Part shown: in pieces, positions 1 through 6,441 of the stretch | Layout: the number at the start of each line of letters is the position of its first letter | How positions within the stretch are numbered: the first letter of the stretch is position 1 | Assembly (NCBI GenBank): GCA_944376955.1 | Contig: CALWEB010000048.1 | Location: 1-6,868, forward strand | Length of the DNA stretch: 6,868 nucleotides | Source: an uncultured Agathobaculum sp. | GTDB lineage: Bacteria > Bacillota > Clostridia > Oscillospirales > Butyricicoccaceae | Direction of reading: 5' to 3' | Made by a program: the position numbers and the translations under genes | The notes under the pieces: generated by a model | The model's database searches: none | What the model was told of the DNA's origin: nothing | The model's input: only the letters and a program-made list of their open reading frames with translations

Positions 1-981
1 CGGTACGCCCGCACGGTTGACCCGTCGCTCGCGGGCACGCAGCTTTCGCGCTTTGCGCAGCAGGCGATGGTGGACTGCGATCTGATTGTATTTGTCGGCG
101 CGGCGGGCATTGCGGTGCGCGCGGTCGCGCCGTATCTCATGGGTAAGGCGTTCGACCCGGCGGTGCTCGTCATTGACGAGGCCGGGCGGTTTGTGATCCC
201 AATCCTGTCCGGGCATCTGGGTGGTGCAAACGCGCTTGCGAAGCGCTTGGCGGACGGGCTTGGCGCGACGGCGGTCATCACCACCGCGACCGACAGCCGC
301 GCGGCGTTCGCGGTCGATACATGGGCAGCAGCGCATGACTGCGCGGTGGTTGACCCGGAGCACATCAAACACGTTTCGGGCGCACTGCTGCGCGGTGAAC
401 CGGTCGGTTTGCAGTCGGATTTTCCGGTGGACGGCCGCCTGCCCGCGCAGGTGACGCTGGACGGCGCGCCGGACAGCGGTTTTGTGATCGGGTTTGACAC
501 CGAAACTGCGCCGTTTGCGCATACGTTGCATTTAGTGCCGCGTATCGTGTTTCTGGGTATCGGTTGCCGCAAGGGAACGGACGAAAAAACGATAGAAGCG
601 GCCGCGCAGGCGGCGCTGGACAGTGCGGGTGTGCCTTGGGACGCGGTGCGCGGGGTGGCCAGCATTGATGTCAAGCAAAACGAGCCGGGGCTGCTGCGGT
701 TTTGCGAGGAACACGGCCTGCCGCTGACCGTGTTTTCGGCAGAGACGCTGCAACACGTTTCGGGGGACTTTACGCCGTCGGATTTTGTCGCGCGCACAGT
801 CGGCGTGGACAACGTGTGCGAGCGTGCGGCGGTGTGCGCTTCGTCCGGCGGGCGGCTACTGTGCCGCAAGACCGCGCGGGACGGTGTAACGATTGCACTG
901 GCGCAGCAAAACTGGTGCGTGTGCTTTGAAGAAGAACAGTTGGAGGATGGACGTTGTGAACCTCACAATGACGGGAATTGA
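1..981 (+). CDS. cbiG: Cobalt-precorrin 5A hydrolase CbiG (5' partial)
   Basis: CbiG opens the delta-lactone of cobalt-precorrin-5A and releases the two-carbon C20 fragment as acetaldehyde, giving cobalt-precorrin-5B in the anaerobic cobalamin pathway; it is cytoplasmic. The frame is open from base 1 without a start, so the gene begins upstream; 326 residues are visible and, by family length, about 25-35 N-terminal residues are missing. The ATG at 67 is internal, because conserved sequence continues before it. Visible landmarks (window residue numbers): GAAGIAVRA at 33-41, DPAV at 52-55, SGHLGGAN at 70-77 and ITTATD at 93-98 (central CbiG domain), then the C-terminal domain with GIGCRKGT at 186-193 and VDNVCERAA at 269-277. 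The last ~15 residues look poorly conserved and overlap the hemA ribosome site and start by 26 bases. CbiG is diagnostic of the oxygen-independent route. Confidence 0.95.
   Translation, partial: RYARTVDPSLAGTQLSRFAQQAMVDCDLIVFVGAAGIAVRAVAPYLMGKAFDPAVLVIDEAGRFVIPILSGHLGGANALAKRLADGLGATAVITTATDSRAAFAVDTWAAAHDCAVVDPEHIKHVSGALLRGEPVGLQSDFPVDGRLPAQVTLDGAPDSGFVIGFDTETAPFAHTLHLVPRIVFLGIGCRKGTDEKTIEAAAQAALDSAGVPWDAVRGVASIDVKQNEPGLLRFCEEHGLPLTVFSAETLQHVSGDFTPSDFVARTVGVDNVCERAAVCASSGGRLLCRKTARDGVTIALAQQNWCVCFEEEQLEDGRCEPHNDGN
942..946 (+). promoter_or_regulatory. Shine-Dalgarno site that decides the hemA start
   Basis: GGAGG lies inside the 3' end of cbiG. It directly touches the ATG at 947 (zero spacing, too close for efficient initiation) but stands 9 bases before the GTG at 956, a workable distance. 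This favours GTG 956 as the hemA start. Seen in sequence; the start choice is inference. Confidence 0.65.
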
Positions 982-2161
982 TTTTGTCCATGCGCCGCTT
1001 CAGCAGCGCGAGCGTGTGGCGCTTGTGCGTGGACAGGTGCAGGCGCTGTTGCCGCAGCTTGCCGGGATGCCGGGCGTTTTGGGCTGTGTGCTGCTGGCAA
1101 CCTGCAATCGCACCGAACTGTATGTACACAGCGCGGCGGACGTATCGCCCGATCCGCTGGTCATGTTGGCGCGCGCGGCGGGATTTGACGAGGCGGCGTT
1201 TCGCGGATTGAGCGTGACCCGCACGGAAAAGGCGTGCATACAGCACCTGATGGCGGTTGCGGTGGGGCTGGAATCCCAGATTTTCGGGGATGACCAAATC
1301 TTGACACAGGTGCGCGAAGCTGCCGCACTGGCGCGCGAAGCACAGGCCACAGACAGCGTGCTGGATACACTGTTCCGTCGTGCGGTGACAGCCGGCAAGC
1401 GCGTGCGTACCGAGGTGAAACTCACTGGTGTACCGACGTCCGCAGCGGCGGCGGGCGTGCGGCGGGCGGAGCGCTTTTTCGGTGCGCTTGCCGGTCGCCG
1501 CGCGGTGGTCATCGGCAACGGCGAGATGGGACGGCTGGCCGCCGCCGCGCTGCGCGCACAGGGCTGCGCGGTGACGGTGACGCTGCGCAGCTACCACCAC
1601 GGCGAGACGATTGTCCCCGCCGGGTGCGACACCTTCCCGTATGATCGTCGGTGCGAAGCACTCGAGGGCGCAGATCTCGTGGTCAGCGCGACGACCAGCC
1701 CGCATTTTACCCTGACCGCGCAGCAGGTTGCAGCGTTGCAGCACCCGCCCCGGCTGTTGCTCGACCTTGCAATGCCGCGAGACATTGAACCGGCGGCGGG
1801 ACAGGATGGGCGTGTAACGCTCTACAACCTTGACGATTTGGGCGATCTCGATGACAGTCAGATTGCCGCGGCAAAGCGGGCGGCGGCGTGTATTCTGGAC
1901 GAAGAACAAGCGCAGTTTGATCGGTGGTATGCCTATCGGCAGGCGCTGCCTGTGATCGCCCGCATTAAGGACACCGCACTGGACCGCTTGCGGTTTGACC
2001 ATGCTTACGATGCGCTGTACTGCGACGGCGATATGGATGGCCTAATGGAACTTGCGGTCAGTAAGACGGTTGATCTGCTGCTGGGCGGCATGAAAGATTT
2101 GGTGGACGCGGGCAGACTGGAAGCATGTCTGACCCACATGAGAAAGGGGAGCGGCAGATGA
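956..2161 (+). CDS. hemA: Glutamyl-tRNA reductase HemA
   Basis: NADPH-dependent reduction of glutamyl-tRNA(Glu) to glutamate-1-semialdehyde, the first committed step of C5-type tetrapyrrole synthesis. With the GTG start at 956 the protein has 401 residues and begins MNLTMTGIDFVHAP, as the family usually does (G-x-x-x-x-x-AP). The nucleophilic cysteine in ATCNRTELY falls at residue 50, matching the classical Cys50 numbering. Further signs: conserved His97 in QHLMAVAVGLES, GDDQILTQV at 111-119, the FRRAVTAGKRVRTE helix at about 140-153, and the nucleotide-binding GNGEMG at about 187-192. The C-terminal dimerisation domain (from about residue 300) is short, so the protein is somewhat below the usual 420-450 residues. 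An upstream in-frame ATG at 947 or a downstream ATG at 968 are alternative starts. The common Glu of the GExQI motif is Asp here. It overlaps cbiG by 26 bases and cbiH by ATGA. Confidence 0.97.
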   Translation: MNLTMTGIDFVHAPLQQRERVALVRGQVQALLPQLAGMPGVLGCVLLATCNRTELYVHSAADVSPDPLVMLARAAGFDEAAFRGLSVTRTEKACIQHLMAVAVGLESQIFGDDQILTQVREAAALAREAQATDSVLDTLFRRAVTAGKRVRTEVKLTGVPTSAAAAGVRRAERFFGALAGRRAVVIGNGEMGRLAAAALRAQGCAVTVTLRSYHHGETIVPAGCDTFPYDRRCEALEGADLVVSATTSPHFTLTAQQVAALQHPPRLLLDLAMPRDIEPAAGQDGRVTLYNLDDLGDLDDSQIAAAKRAAACILDEEQAQFDRWYAYRQALPVIARIKDTALDRLRFDHAYDALYCDGDMDGLMELAVSKTVDLLLGGMKDLVDAGRLEACLTHMRKGSGR

Positions 2162-2886
2162 AGCTCTATTGCATCGGCATCGGGCCGGGCGGCGCGGGAC
2201 AAATGACCAATCGCGCGGTGCGTGCGCTCGCGGATTGCGACTGCGTGGCAGGGTACGGGCTGTACCTCGACCTGATTGCGGAGCTGATTGAGGGAAAAGA
2301 ACGCATCCAGACCGGCATGACGCGCGAGGTAGATCGCTGCACGGCGGCGCGCGACGCGGCAAAGGCCGGGCACACGGTTGCGGTCGTCTCGTCGGGCGAT
2401 GCGGGAGTATACGGCATGGCGGGGCTGCTGTTCGAGGTGTGTGCGGATGACCCCGAGATCGAAATCGAGGTCATTCCGGGCATCACAGCCGCCTGCTCGG
2501 GCGGCGCGGTGCTGGGCGCACCGCTGACCAATGATTTCGCCTGCATTTCACTCTCGGATCTGCTGACTCCATGGGAGGTCATCGAACAGCGCCTGCGCGG
2601 TGCAGCGCAGGGCGATTTCTGCATCGCGCTGTACAACCCGGCAAGTAAAAAGAGAACCGACCACCTGCGCCGCGCGTGCGACATCCGGCTGGAAACCTTG
2701 TCGCCCGAAACCGTGTGCGGCACGGTGCGCAACATCGGCCGGGAGGGCGAAAGCTATACGTTGACCACACTCGGCGCTTTGCGTGATACAGCGGTCGATA
2801 TGCTCACGACGGTGTTTATCGGCAACAGCCGCACGCGCGTGATAGGCGGGCGTATGGTCACGCCGCGGGGGTATCGCGGCGTATGA
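2158..2886 (+). CDS. cbiH: Cobalt-precorrin-3 C17-methyltransferase CbiH (CobJ family)
   Basis: SAM-dependent methylation at C17 with contraction of the macrocycle, converting cobalt-precorrin-3 to cobalt-precorrin-4. The product is 242 residues, the usual length for a single-domain CbiH. Tetrapyrrole-methylase hallmarks are in order: GIGPGG at 7-12, VAGYGLYLDLI at 30-40 (CbiH/CobJ type), VVSSGDAGVYGMAGL at 76-90, VIPGITAACSGGAVLGAPL at 105-123, LSDLLTPW at 132-139, ALYNPASKKR at 157-166, and the C-terminal GREGE at 194-198 followed by TTL. The start at 2158 is preferred over an upstream in-frame ATG at 2125: the family begins directly with the GIGPG strand, and AAGGGGAG (2144-2151) sits 6 bases before it. 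Start and hemA stop share ATGA. Named CbiH rather than CobJ because the neighbours cbiG and cbiJ indicate the anaerobic route; from sequence alone the two are hard to separate. Confidence 0.95.
   Translation: MKLYCIGIGPGGAGQMTNRAVRALADCDCVAGYGLYLDLIAELIEGKERIQTGMTREVDRCTAARDAAKAGHTVAVVSSGDAGVYGMAGLLFEVCADDPEIEIEVIPGITAACSGGAVLGAPLTNDFACISLSDLLTPWEVIEQRLRGAAQGDFCIALYNPASKKRTDHLRRACDIRLETLSPETVCGTVRNIGREGESYTLTTLGALRDTAVDMLTTVFIGNSRTRVIGGRMVTPRGYRGV
2860..2882 (+). other. Perfect hairpin abutting the cbiJ start codon
   Basis: ACGCCGCG (2860-2867) pairs perfectly with CGCGGCGT (2875-2882), giving an 8-bp stem around a 7-base loop GGGGTAT (2868-2874). The stem ends one base before the ATG at 2883. 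The G-run, the only Shine-Dalgarno-like element at this junction, is mostly in the loop. It lies within the last codons of cbiH. There is no U-run, so it is not a terminator. Pairing is seen in sequence; a role in translational coupling is inference, and chance pairing is plausible in GC-rich DNA. Confidence 0.45.
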
Positions 2887-4088
2887 AACTGACCATCTTT
2901 TCCGGTACGAGCGAGGGGCACGCGCTGTGCCGCTTTGTGTCGGCCTGCGGCGGGAACGCGGATGTTTATGTGGCAACCGGATATGGTGCGGCGGTCATGG
3001 AGCCGCTGAACGGCATCACGGTACACGAAGGGCGGCTGGACGCGGATGGGATGGCGGCCGTGCTGGATGCGGACACCGTGCTGGTGGACGCGACGCACCC
3101 CTATGCCGCCTTGGTTTCGGATCAGTTGCGCGCGGCCTGCACACAGACCGGCGCGGAGTATGTCCGCCTGCTGCGCCCCCGGATGGACAGCGAGGGGGTT
3201 GTCACGGTGCCTGATACCGCTGCCGCGGCCGCATGGCTCAGCGGACACCCCGGCCGCGCGCTATTGACGACCGGCAGCAAGGAACTGGCGGCGTTTACGG
3301 CGGTCGAAGACTATCGGGAACGGTTGTTCGCGCGCATCTTGCCCGACGCGGGCGCATTGCAAAAGTGCCTCGATCTTGGTTTCCCGGCAGCGCACCTGAT
3401 CGCCATGCAGGGGCCGTTTTCACATGAAATGAACGCCGCGCTGCTGCGCCAGACGCGCGCAGATATTCTGGTCACCAAGGACACTGGAAAAGCGGGTGGT
3501 TTTGCCGAAAAGCTGTCCGCGGCGCGCGAAACTGGCGCTGTCGTGCTGGTGATTGCCCGTCCGTGCGCCGAGGAGGGGTGCACACTGGAAGAAATGCAGG
3601 ATTATCTGGCCGCTCGCTTTGGCTGGATAAAGTCCGCACCGGAACAGACGGTGAAGGTCCCGCGTTTTCCGCTGTTTGTTTCGCTCGCGGGGAAAAAATG
3701 CGTTGTGTTCGGCGCGGGAAAGATTGCCGCGCGGCGGGTGGACGTCCTGCGGCACTTCGGCGCGCAGGTGATCGTGATTGCGCCGGATTCTCCGGCGGGC
3801 CTTGCGGTCGATCAGGTTCGCGGCTATGAGAAAAGCGATCTTTCGGGCGCTTTTCTGGCAGTCGCGGCAACGAATGACCGGGACGTGAATCATCGCATCG
3901 CAGAGGACTGCAAAGCGCTGCATATCCCGTGCAGCGTGGCCGATTGCGCAGCGGAATCGACCTCTTTCTTCCCCGCCGTGTGCGAGGGCGGGGGACTGAC
4001 GGCAGGCGTGGTGTCGGACGGCACGGCGCACGGCAAAACGGCGGCGGCGGCAAAGCGCATCCGCGCGGTATTGGAGGGGATGACATGA
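2883..4088 (+). CDS. cbiJ: Fusion: cobalt-precorrin-6A reductase CbiJ + precorrin-2 dehydrogenase (Met8/CysG-N-like)
   Basis: A 401-residue two-domain protein. Residues 1-247 are CbiJ/CobK, which uses a reduced nicotinamide cofactor to reduce (cobalt-)precorrin-6A to 6B. Motifs: GTSEG at 8-12, DATHPYA at 69-75, TTGSKEL at 129-135, RILP at 151-154, QGPFS at 176-180 and VTKDTGKAGGFAEKL at 197-211. After a short linker (about 248-260), residues 261-401 match the NAD-binding part of precorrin-2 dehydrogenase/siroheme synthase: FPLFVSLAGKK at 262-272, FGAGKIAARRV at 276-286 (GxGxxA dinucleotide fold), AVAATNDRDVN at 326-336, and VADCAAESTSFFPA at 352-365, whose Asp354 aligns with the catalytic Asp of CysG/Met8p. 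This domain would make sirohydrochlorin for cobalt insertion. It stops right after KRIRAVLEGM, so the helical C-terminal region of typical family members is absent. The usual TSP stretch reads GTAHGKTA. The ATGA overlap with cbiH lacks a good ribosome site, suggesting coupled translation. Confidence 0.93.
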   Translation: MKLTIFSGTSEGHALCRFVSACGGNADVYVATGYGAAVMEPLNGITVHEGRLDADGMAAVLDADTVLVDATHPYAALVSDQLRAACTQTGAEYVRLLRPRMDSEGVVTVPDTAAAAAWLSGHPGRALLTTGSKELAAFTAVEDYRERLFARILPDAGALQKCLDLGFPAAHLIAMQGPFSHEMNAALLRQTRADILVTKDTGKAGGFAEKLSAARETGAVVLVIARPCAEEGCTLEEMQDYLAARFGWIKSAPEQTVKVPRFPLFVSLAGKKCVVFGAGKIAARRVDVLRHFGAQVIVIAPDSPAGLAVDQVRGYEKSDLSGAFLAVAATNDRDVNHRIAEDCKALHIPCSVADCAAESTSFFPAVCEGGGLTAGVVSDGTAHGKTAAAAKRIRAVLEGMT

Positions 4089-4948
4089 TCCGGGTGGGCA
4101 GCAGGGACAGCCGCCTTGCGGTCGTGCAGGCCGAGGAGGTCTGCCGCACGCTGGGCGACTGTGAACTGATCACGATGAAAACCACGGGCGACATGGTGCT
4201 GGATAAAACGCTCGATCAGGTTGGCGGCAAGGGGCTGTTTGTCAAGGAGCTTGACCGTGCGCTCGCGGACGGGCGGGTTGACCTGACCGTACACAGCTTA
4301 AAGGACGTGCCGATGGAGCAGCCGGCCGGTTTGCCGCTGGTGGCGTTCACCCGCCGCGCGGATGCGCGCGACGCGCTGGTGCTGCCGGAAAACGGCATGT
4401 GGGACAAAACAAAGCCCATCGGCTGCTCGTCCGCCCGGCGGCGGGTGCAGCTCAAACAGCTGTTCCCTGCTATCGACGTGCAGCCGGTGCGCGGCAATGT
4501 GCAGACGCGGCTTGCCAAACTCGAGAGTGGCGCATACGGCGCGCTGGTGCTTGCGGCGGCGGGCTTACAGCGTTTAGGGCTGGAAAAGCGCATCAGCCGG
4601 TATTTTTCGCCGGATGAAATGATCCCTGCGGCGGGACAGGGCATTCTCGCCGTGCAGGGTCGCGCGGGCGAACTCGAGGACGAGGCTCGGCTGGTCGATG
4701 ACGCGGACGCGCGTGACTGTGCGGCGGCTGAGCGGTCGTTCATCCAAACACTCGGTGGCGGCTGCTTTGCGCCGGTCGCGGCTTATGCCGAGGTGCAGGA
4801 TGACACGCTGCACTTACGCGGGCTGTATGTCACGGCGGATGAAACGCATATGGCGCGCGGTGCGGTGACCGGACGGCGGACAGAGGCCGTGTCGCTCGGG
4901 CGCACGCTCGCGCTGCTACTCAAGCATCAAGCGGAGGGAACGGTATGA
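4085..4948 (+). CDS. hemC: Hydroxymethylbilane synthase (porphobilinogen deaminase) HemC
   Basis: Polymerises four porphobilinogen units into hydroxymethylbilane, using a dipyrromethane cofactor bound to a cysteine. The product is 287 residues, slightly shorter than the usual 300-315. Conserved elements in order: GSRDSRLAVVQAE at 5-17, TTGD at 33-36, GGKGLFVKELD at 47-57, VHSLKDVP at 69-76 with catalytic Asp74, GCSSARRRVQL at 113-123 (substrate-binding arginines), VRGNVQTRL at 135-143, IPAAGQGILAVQ at 180-191, and LGGGCFAPVAAYA at 223-235, where Cys227 is the expected cofactor attachment site. The start at 4085 is chosen because the family begins just before GSR. GGAGGGG (4073-4079) stands 5 bases upstream, and start and upstream stop form ATGA. 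An open frame extends upstream to an ATG at 3929, but that stretch is a shadow inside the cbiJ fusion. Confidence 0.97.
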   Translation: MIRVGSRDSRLAVVQAEEVCRTLGDCELITMKTTGDMVLDKTLDQVGGKGLFVKELDRALADGRVDLTVHSLKDVPMEQPAGLPLVAFTRRADARDALVLPENGMWDKTKPIGCSSARRRVQLKQLFPAIDVQPVRGNVQTRLAKLESGAYGALVLAAAGLQRLGLEKRISRYFSPDEMIPAAGQGILAVQGRAGELEDEARLVDDADARDCAAAERSFIQTLGGGCFAPVAAYAEVQDDTLHLRGLYVTADETHMARGAVTGRRTEAVSLGRTLALLLKHQAEGTV

Positions 4949-6441
4949 CAGGAACGGTAACGCTGGTTGGCGCAGGACCGGGAGACAAGGGTCTGCTGAC
5001 GACCGCAGGCGCGCAGGCGATTGCGCGGGCGGACGCGGTGGTCTATGACCGGCTGGTGGGCGAGGACATCCTCGATCTGATTCCGCCGCACGCGGAAAAA
5101 ATCTCCGTGGGCAAGGAAAACAGCCACCATCCTGTGCCGCAGCCTGAAATTAACGATATTCTGGTGCGGCTGGCGCGCGAAGGCAAAGCCGTCGTGCGGC
5201 TCAAGGGCGGGGACTGCTTCCTGTTCGGCCGCGGCGGCGAGGAATGTGAGCATCTGCTGGCAAATGGCGTGCCGTTCCGGGTGATTCCGGGCGTGACGAG
5301 TGCGCTTGCTGCGCCCGCGTTTGCAGGTATCCCGGTGACGCACCGGGACTTTACCTCGTCGGTGCATATTATCACGGCGCACGCGCGCGCGGGCAAGCCG
5401 CTTCAAATCAACTTTGATGCACTCGTCCGGCTGGACGGTACGCTGGTGTTCCTGATGGGGCTGACCGCCCTCGAGCAGGTGACAAGCGGCCTGCTGCGCG
5501 CCGGGATGCCGCCCGATCTGCCCGCCGCCGTGATTGAAAACGGCGCGCGCGGCACCCAGCGCAAGGTGGTATGTGGCCTGTCCGACCTCGCGGGTGCGGT
5601 GCGCGCGGCAGGGCTGCAAAGCCCCGCGCTGATTGTGGTCGGGCGGGTATGCGCTCTGAGTGACCAGCTCGACTGGTTCACACCCTTGCCGCTGCACGGC
5701 AAAACGATTGTCGTGACCCGCCCGAAAGCACGGGCGGGCACGCTGGCAGGAAAAATGCGGCGGCGCGGCGCAAACATCATCGAAGCGCCGTGCATTGAGA
5801 CAGTCCCGCGCAAGGACACGCAGCCGCTTGCAGATGCTTTGCAGCGGTCGCATGACTGGGCGGTGTTCACCAGTCCCGCGGGCGTACCCGCAGCGGTGGA
5901 CGCGCTGCGGCGGTTGGGCTGCGATCTGCGCACGCTGTACGGGATGAAGCTTGCCGCCATCGGCAAGGGCACGGCGGACGCGCTGGCTTCTTACGGCTTG
6001 ACCGCCGACCTTGTTCCCGCGCAGTACGACGGGGAACACCTTGCGGACGCACTCATTGCCGTGATGCCGCAGGGCGGTTCGGCGCTGCTACTGCGCGCGA
6101 AACAGGGTGGGCAGCTTTTGCCCGAAAAGCTTGCCGCCGCAGGCATCCGCGTGACCGATGTACCGCTTTACGACACGGTGTACCGCTGCGACAAGGCAGA
6201 CGCGTTGCGCGGGCTGCTCGCCGCGGGCAAAATCGACGCGGTGACGTTCACCAGTGTCTCGACGGTCGAAGCCTTTGTGCAGGCGGTTGGTGCAGCAGAA
6301 TACACCGGTTTCACGGCCTGCTGCATTGGCACGCAGACTGCGGATGCCGCCAGAAAACATGGCATGTGCGTCAAAATTGCAAAAAATGCAACGATAGATG
6401 AATTGGTAGCCTGTATGGAGGAGATAGACAATGTTCCATGA
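4945..6441 (+). CDS. cobA-hemD: Fusion: uroporphyrinogen-III C-methyltransferase / uroporphyrinogen-III synthase
   Basis: A 498-residue bifunctional enzyme. Residues 1-245 are a CobA-type SAM methyltransferase, which methylates uroporphyrinogen III at C2 and C7 to give precorrin-2: GAGPGD at 9-14, VVYDRLV at 32-38, RLKGGDCFLFGRGGEE at 85-100, VIPGVTSALAAPAFAGIPVT at 113-132, TAHAR at 144-148 and FLMGL at 169-173. Residues about 250-498 are HemD, which cyclises hydroxymethylbilane with inversion of ring D: IVVTRP at 255-260, FTSPAGV at 308-314, AIGKGTADAL at 338-347, LLLRAKQGGQLLPEKL at 381-396, FTSVSTVEAF at 435-444 and CIGTQTADAA at 460-469. HemD order is reversed relative to the reaction sequence (synthase is C-terminal). 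GGAGGG (4933-4938) lies 6 bases before the start, which overlaps the hemC stop as ATGA. The fusion is known in Firmicutes and would pass uroporphyrinogen III straight to the corrinoid/siroheme branch. Confidence 0.95.
   Translation: MTGTVTLVGAGPGDKGLLTTAGAQAIARADAVVYDRLVGEDILDLIPPHAEKISVGKENSHHPVPQPEINDILVRLAREGKAVVRLKGGDCFLFGRGGEECEHLLANGVPFRVIPGVTSALAAPAFAGIPVTHRDFTSSVHIITAHARAGKPLQINFDALVRLDGTLVFLMGLTALEQVTSGLLRAGMPPDLPAAVIENGARGTQRKVVCGLSDLAGAVRAAGLQSPALIVVGRVCALSDQLDWFTPLPLHGKTIVVTRPKARAGTLAGKMRRRGANIIEAPCIETVPRKDTQPLADALQRSHDWAVFTSPAGVPAAVDALRRLGCDLRTLYGMKLAAIGKGTADALASYGLTADLVPAQYDGEHLADALIAVMPQGGSALLLRAKQGGQLLPEKLAAAGIRVTDVPLYDTVYRCDKADALRGLLAAGKIDAVTFTSVSTVEAFVQAVGAAEYTGFTACCIGTQTADAARKHGMCVKIAKNATIDELVACMEEIDNVP
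5712..5742 (+). other. Strong hairpin inside cobA-hemD at the domain junction
   Basis: CGTG-A-CCCGCCCG (5712-5724) pairs with CGGGCGGG-CACG (5731-5742), a 12-bp GC-rich stem interrupted by one bulged A (5716), with the 6-base loop AAAGCA. It covers codons about 256-266, the first strand of the HemD domain just after the linker. No U-run follows, so it is not an intrinsic terminator. The pairing is seen directly; any function, such as slowing ribosomes between domains, is conjecture. Confidence 0.4.
6417..6423 (+). promoter_or_regulatory. Shine-Dalgarno site for hemB within cobA-hemD
   Basis: GGAGGAG lies 7 bases before the ATG at 6431, inside the last codons of cobA-hemD. It supports ATG 6431 as the hemB start, although this start overlaps the upstream stop codon by 11 bases. 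Confidence 0.75.

Noticed and set aside
770..2002. Long antisense open frame (410 codons) opposite hemA
   Set aside because: The encoded sequence is rich in Arg, His, Gln and Cys with no recognisable motif, as expected for the complement of a GC-rich gene. hemA on the + strand is unmistakable.
3929..4084. N-terminal extension of HemC from an ATG at 3929
   Set aside because: The 52 extra residues are an out-of-frame reading of the dehydrogenase domain and are Arg/Gly-rich. HemC proteins begin at the 4085 start, which has its own ribosome site.
5712..5742. Intrinsic terminator
   Set aside because: The stem is strong but no run of T follows it and it lies deep inside an intact coding region.
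4927..6039. Long antisense open frame (370 codons) opposite cobA-hemD
   Set aside because: Same shadow effect: low-complexity Arg/His/Gln-rich translation, no family resemblance, and the + strand gene is clear.
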